Below, piece by piece: positions 62,928 to 64,000 of a stretch of 64,000 bases of DNA. The stretch lies in contig NZ_FQXH01000012.1 of the NCBI RefSeq assembly GCF_900129915.1, positions 1-64,000 on the forward strand, read 5' to 3'. Both the position numbers and the translations under genes were made by a program. Origin of the DNA: Tepidibacter thalassicus DSM 15285. Lineage in GTDB: Bacteria > Bacillota > Clostridia > Peptostreptococcales > Peptostreptococcaceae. The notes beneath the pieces were generated by a model, which had not been told where the DNA came from, made no database searches, and worked only from the letters and a program-made list of their open reading frames with translations. Every line of letters starts with the position of its first letter. The stretch's first letter is position 1.

Positions 62928-64000
62928 ATGGAAATATATTTGGATAATAGTGCAACTACTAAATCGTATAGAGAAGTTGTCGATAAAATGATTTACGCTT
63001 TAACAGAGGAATATGGAAATCCTTCGTCAATTCATCGAAAAGGGGTAATTGTCGAAAGAGAAATAAAAAATGTTAGAAATGAAATTGCTAAATTTTTAGG
63101 AGTAAAAGAAAAAGAGATATTTTTCACATCGGGAGGAACAGAGTCGAATAATACAGCTATAAGAGGTATTGCTTATGCTAATAAAAGAAGTGGGAAGCAT
63201 TTAATAACTACTAAAATAGAACATCCTTCTGTACTTAATACTTTTAAAGATTTAGAAAGCGAAGGATATGTTGTTACATATTTAGATGTAGATGATAAAG
63301 GTTTAATAGATTTTGAGGAGTTTAAAAGAGCTTTAAGGGAAGATACAATACTTGTAAGTATAATGCATGTAAATAATGAAGTAGGAAGTATTCAGCCAGT
63401 AGATAAAATAGGAAGGTATTTATCTAAGCTTAAAAGGAAGGTATATTTTCATGTAGATGCAGTTCAATCGTTTGGTAAAATAGAGTTTAAACCTTCTAGG
63501 TATAATATTGATTTGTTATCTGTGAGTGGTCATAAAATACATGGTCCAAAGGGAATAGGATTTTTATATGTAAAAGAAAACACTAAAATAAAACCTATTT
63601 TAACTGGTGGTGGACAAGAAAGTTCATTTAGGTCTGGAACTGAAAATGTTCCTGGAATTTTGGGACTTGGTGAAGCTATAAGGATTACAATGACTAATAT
63701 AAAAAGTAATATAGAAAATATTAAAAATTTAAGAGAGTTATTGTTAAAAGAAATAAAAAATAATGTAGATGATATAAAAGTAAACAGTAGTGATGATGGT
63801 GTTTGTCATATTTTAAATGTATCTTTTTTGGGAATAAAAGGAGAAATACTTCTTCATTATTTAGAAGAGGATAATATTTATGTTTCAACGGGGTCTGCTT
63901 GTTCATCTAAAAAAAAGGGAAGTCATGTATTGCTTTCAATGGGGCTTTCTGATAAAGAAATAGAAGGTGCTATAAGATTTAGTTTATCTTGTATGAATAG
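62928..64000 (+). CDS. nifS: Cysteine desulfurase (NifS/IscS family), 5' part only
   Basis: A PLP enzyme that takes sulfur from cysteine for iron-sulfur clusters or tRNA thiolation. 357 codons are seen before the window ends. The N-terminus MEIYLDNSATTK, the PLP lysine in VSGHKIHGPKG, TGGGQESSFRSGTENV, and the active-site Cys in VSTGSACSSKKKGSH are all present. The last residues match the end of the family, so only a short tail is missing. In Firmicutes a gene of this type often precedes thiI, which would lie outside the window. Confidence 0.94.
   Translation, partial: MEIYLDNSATTKSYREVVDKMIYALTEEYGNPSSIHRKGVIVEREIKNVRNEIAKFLGVKEKEIFFTSGGTESNNTAIRGIAYANKRSGKHLITTKIEHPSVLNTFKDLESEGYVVTYLDVDDKGLIDFEEFKRALREDTILVSIMHVNNEVGSIQPVDKIGRYLSKLKRKVYFHVDAVQSFGKIEFKPSRYNIDLLSVSGHKIHGPKGIGFLYVKENTKIKPILTGGGQESSFRSGTENVPGILGLGEAIRITMTNIKSNIENIKNLRELLLKEIKNNVDDIKVNSSDDGVCHILNVSFLGIKGEILLHYLEEDNIYVSTGSACSSKKKGSHVLLSMGLSDKEIEGAIRFSLSCMN

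Noticed and set aside
1..64000. CRISPR array or direct repeats
   Set aside because: No regularly spaced direct repeats were seen anywhere in the window.

Overview
The window is AT-rich, gene-dense chromosomal DNA from a low-GC Clostridia-type Firmicute. It carries an almost complete Wood-Ljungdahl (reductive acetyl-CoA) operon in the order known from Clostridioides difficile and acetogenic clostridia, so the organism is probably an acetogen or has acetogenic capacity. Supporting signs are T-box control of pheST and argS, a TPP riboswitch on the thiazole/pyrimidine operon, TTG/GTG starts behind strong Shine-Dalgarno sequences, and typical neighbours such as mutS2, zapA and a U32 peptidase-like gene. 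A Peptostreptococcaceae-like relative fits the layout but cannot be proved from sequence alone.

Layout. 1-700: the 5' end of a TnpB-type transposon gene cut by the window edge, then an L20-type leader. 698-1819: infC-rpmI-rplT. 6547-1830 (minus): TPP riboswitch-terminator and thiS-thiF-thiG-thiH-thiC-thiE/tenI. 6819-11637: a divergent cis-prenyltransferase, an archaeal-type ornithine cyclodeaminase-like gene, ktrBA potassium uptake and an SpoU methyltransferase. 11684-26086: T-box-pheST-zapA-U32, pepD (minus), mutS2, DUF523, an FMN hydroxy-acid oxidase-like enzyme, T-box-argS. 26105-33543: a small-RNA-like leader, unknown genes, a phospholipase C-like protein, a B12/radical SAM protein with a TPR protein, a glutamate synthase-like flavoprotein (minus) and phosphotransbutyrylase. 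34064-49588: the 14-gene Wood-Ljungdahl operon plus gcvH. 49641-54325: RACo-type activator, two radical SAM proteins and LipM. 54402-64000: secreted beta-amylase, a CooT-containing nickel-type operon, tRNA-Ser(GCU), a diguanylate cyclase, a RNase H-like/helicase divergent pair, asparaginase, a candidate small RNA and the start of a cysteine desulfurase.

How it fits together. Fhs, FchA, FolD and MetV/MetF reduce formate to methyl-tetrahydrofolate; AcsE moves the methyl group to the corrinoid protein AcsCD; CooS makes CO; AcsB joins methyl, CO and CoA. CooC ATPases mature the nickel sites, RACo re-reduces the corrinoid, and the downstream CooT/His-rich operon probably handles nickel. LpdA and GcvH tie the pathway to glycine cleavage chemistry. 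The two radical SAM genes plus LipM look like an alternative lipoyl-assembly route (LipM octanoylates GcvH; a LipS1/LipS2-type pair inserts sulfur) placed next to its substrate.

Most interesting signals: (1) the 8-mer palindrome GCCATGGC occurs 12 times by eye, far more than base composition allows, in several reading frames; (2) the LipM plus twin radical SAM lipoylation module; (3) two short transcription units, each with promoter, C-run and intrinsic terminator, that look like small RNAs, in a region where most Wood-Ljungdahl genes have GGGGG-type ribosome binding sites. All counts and coordinates were read by eye.
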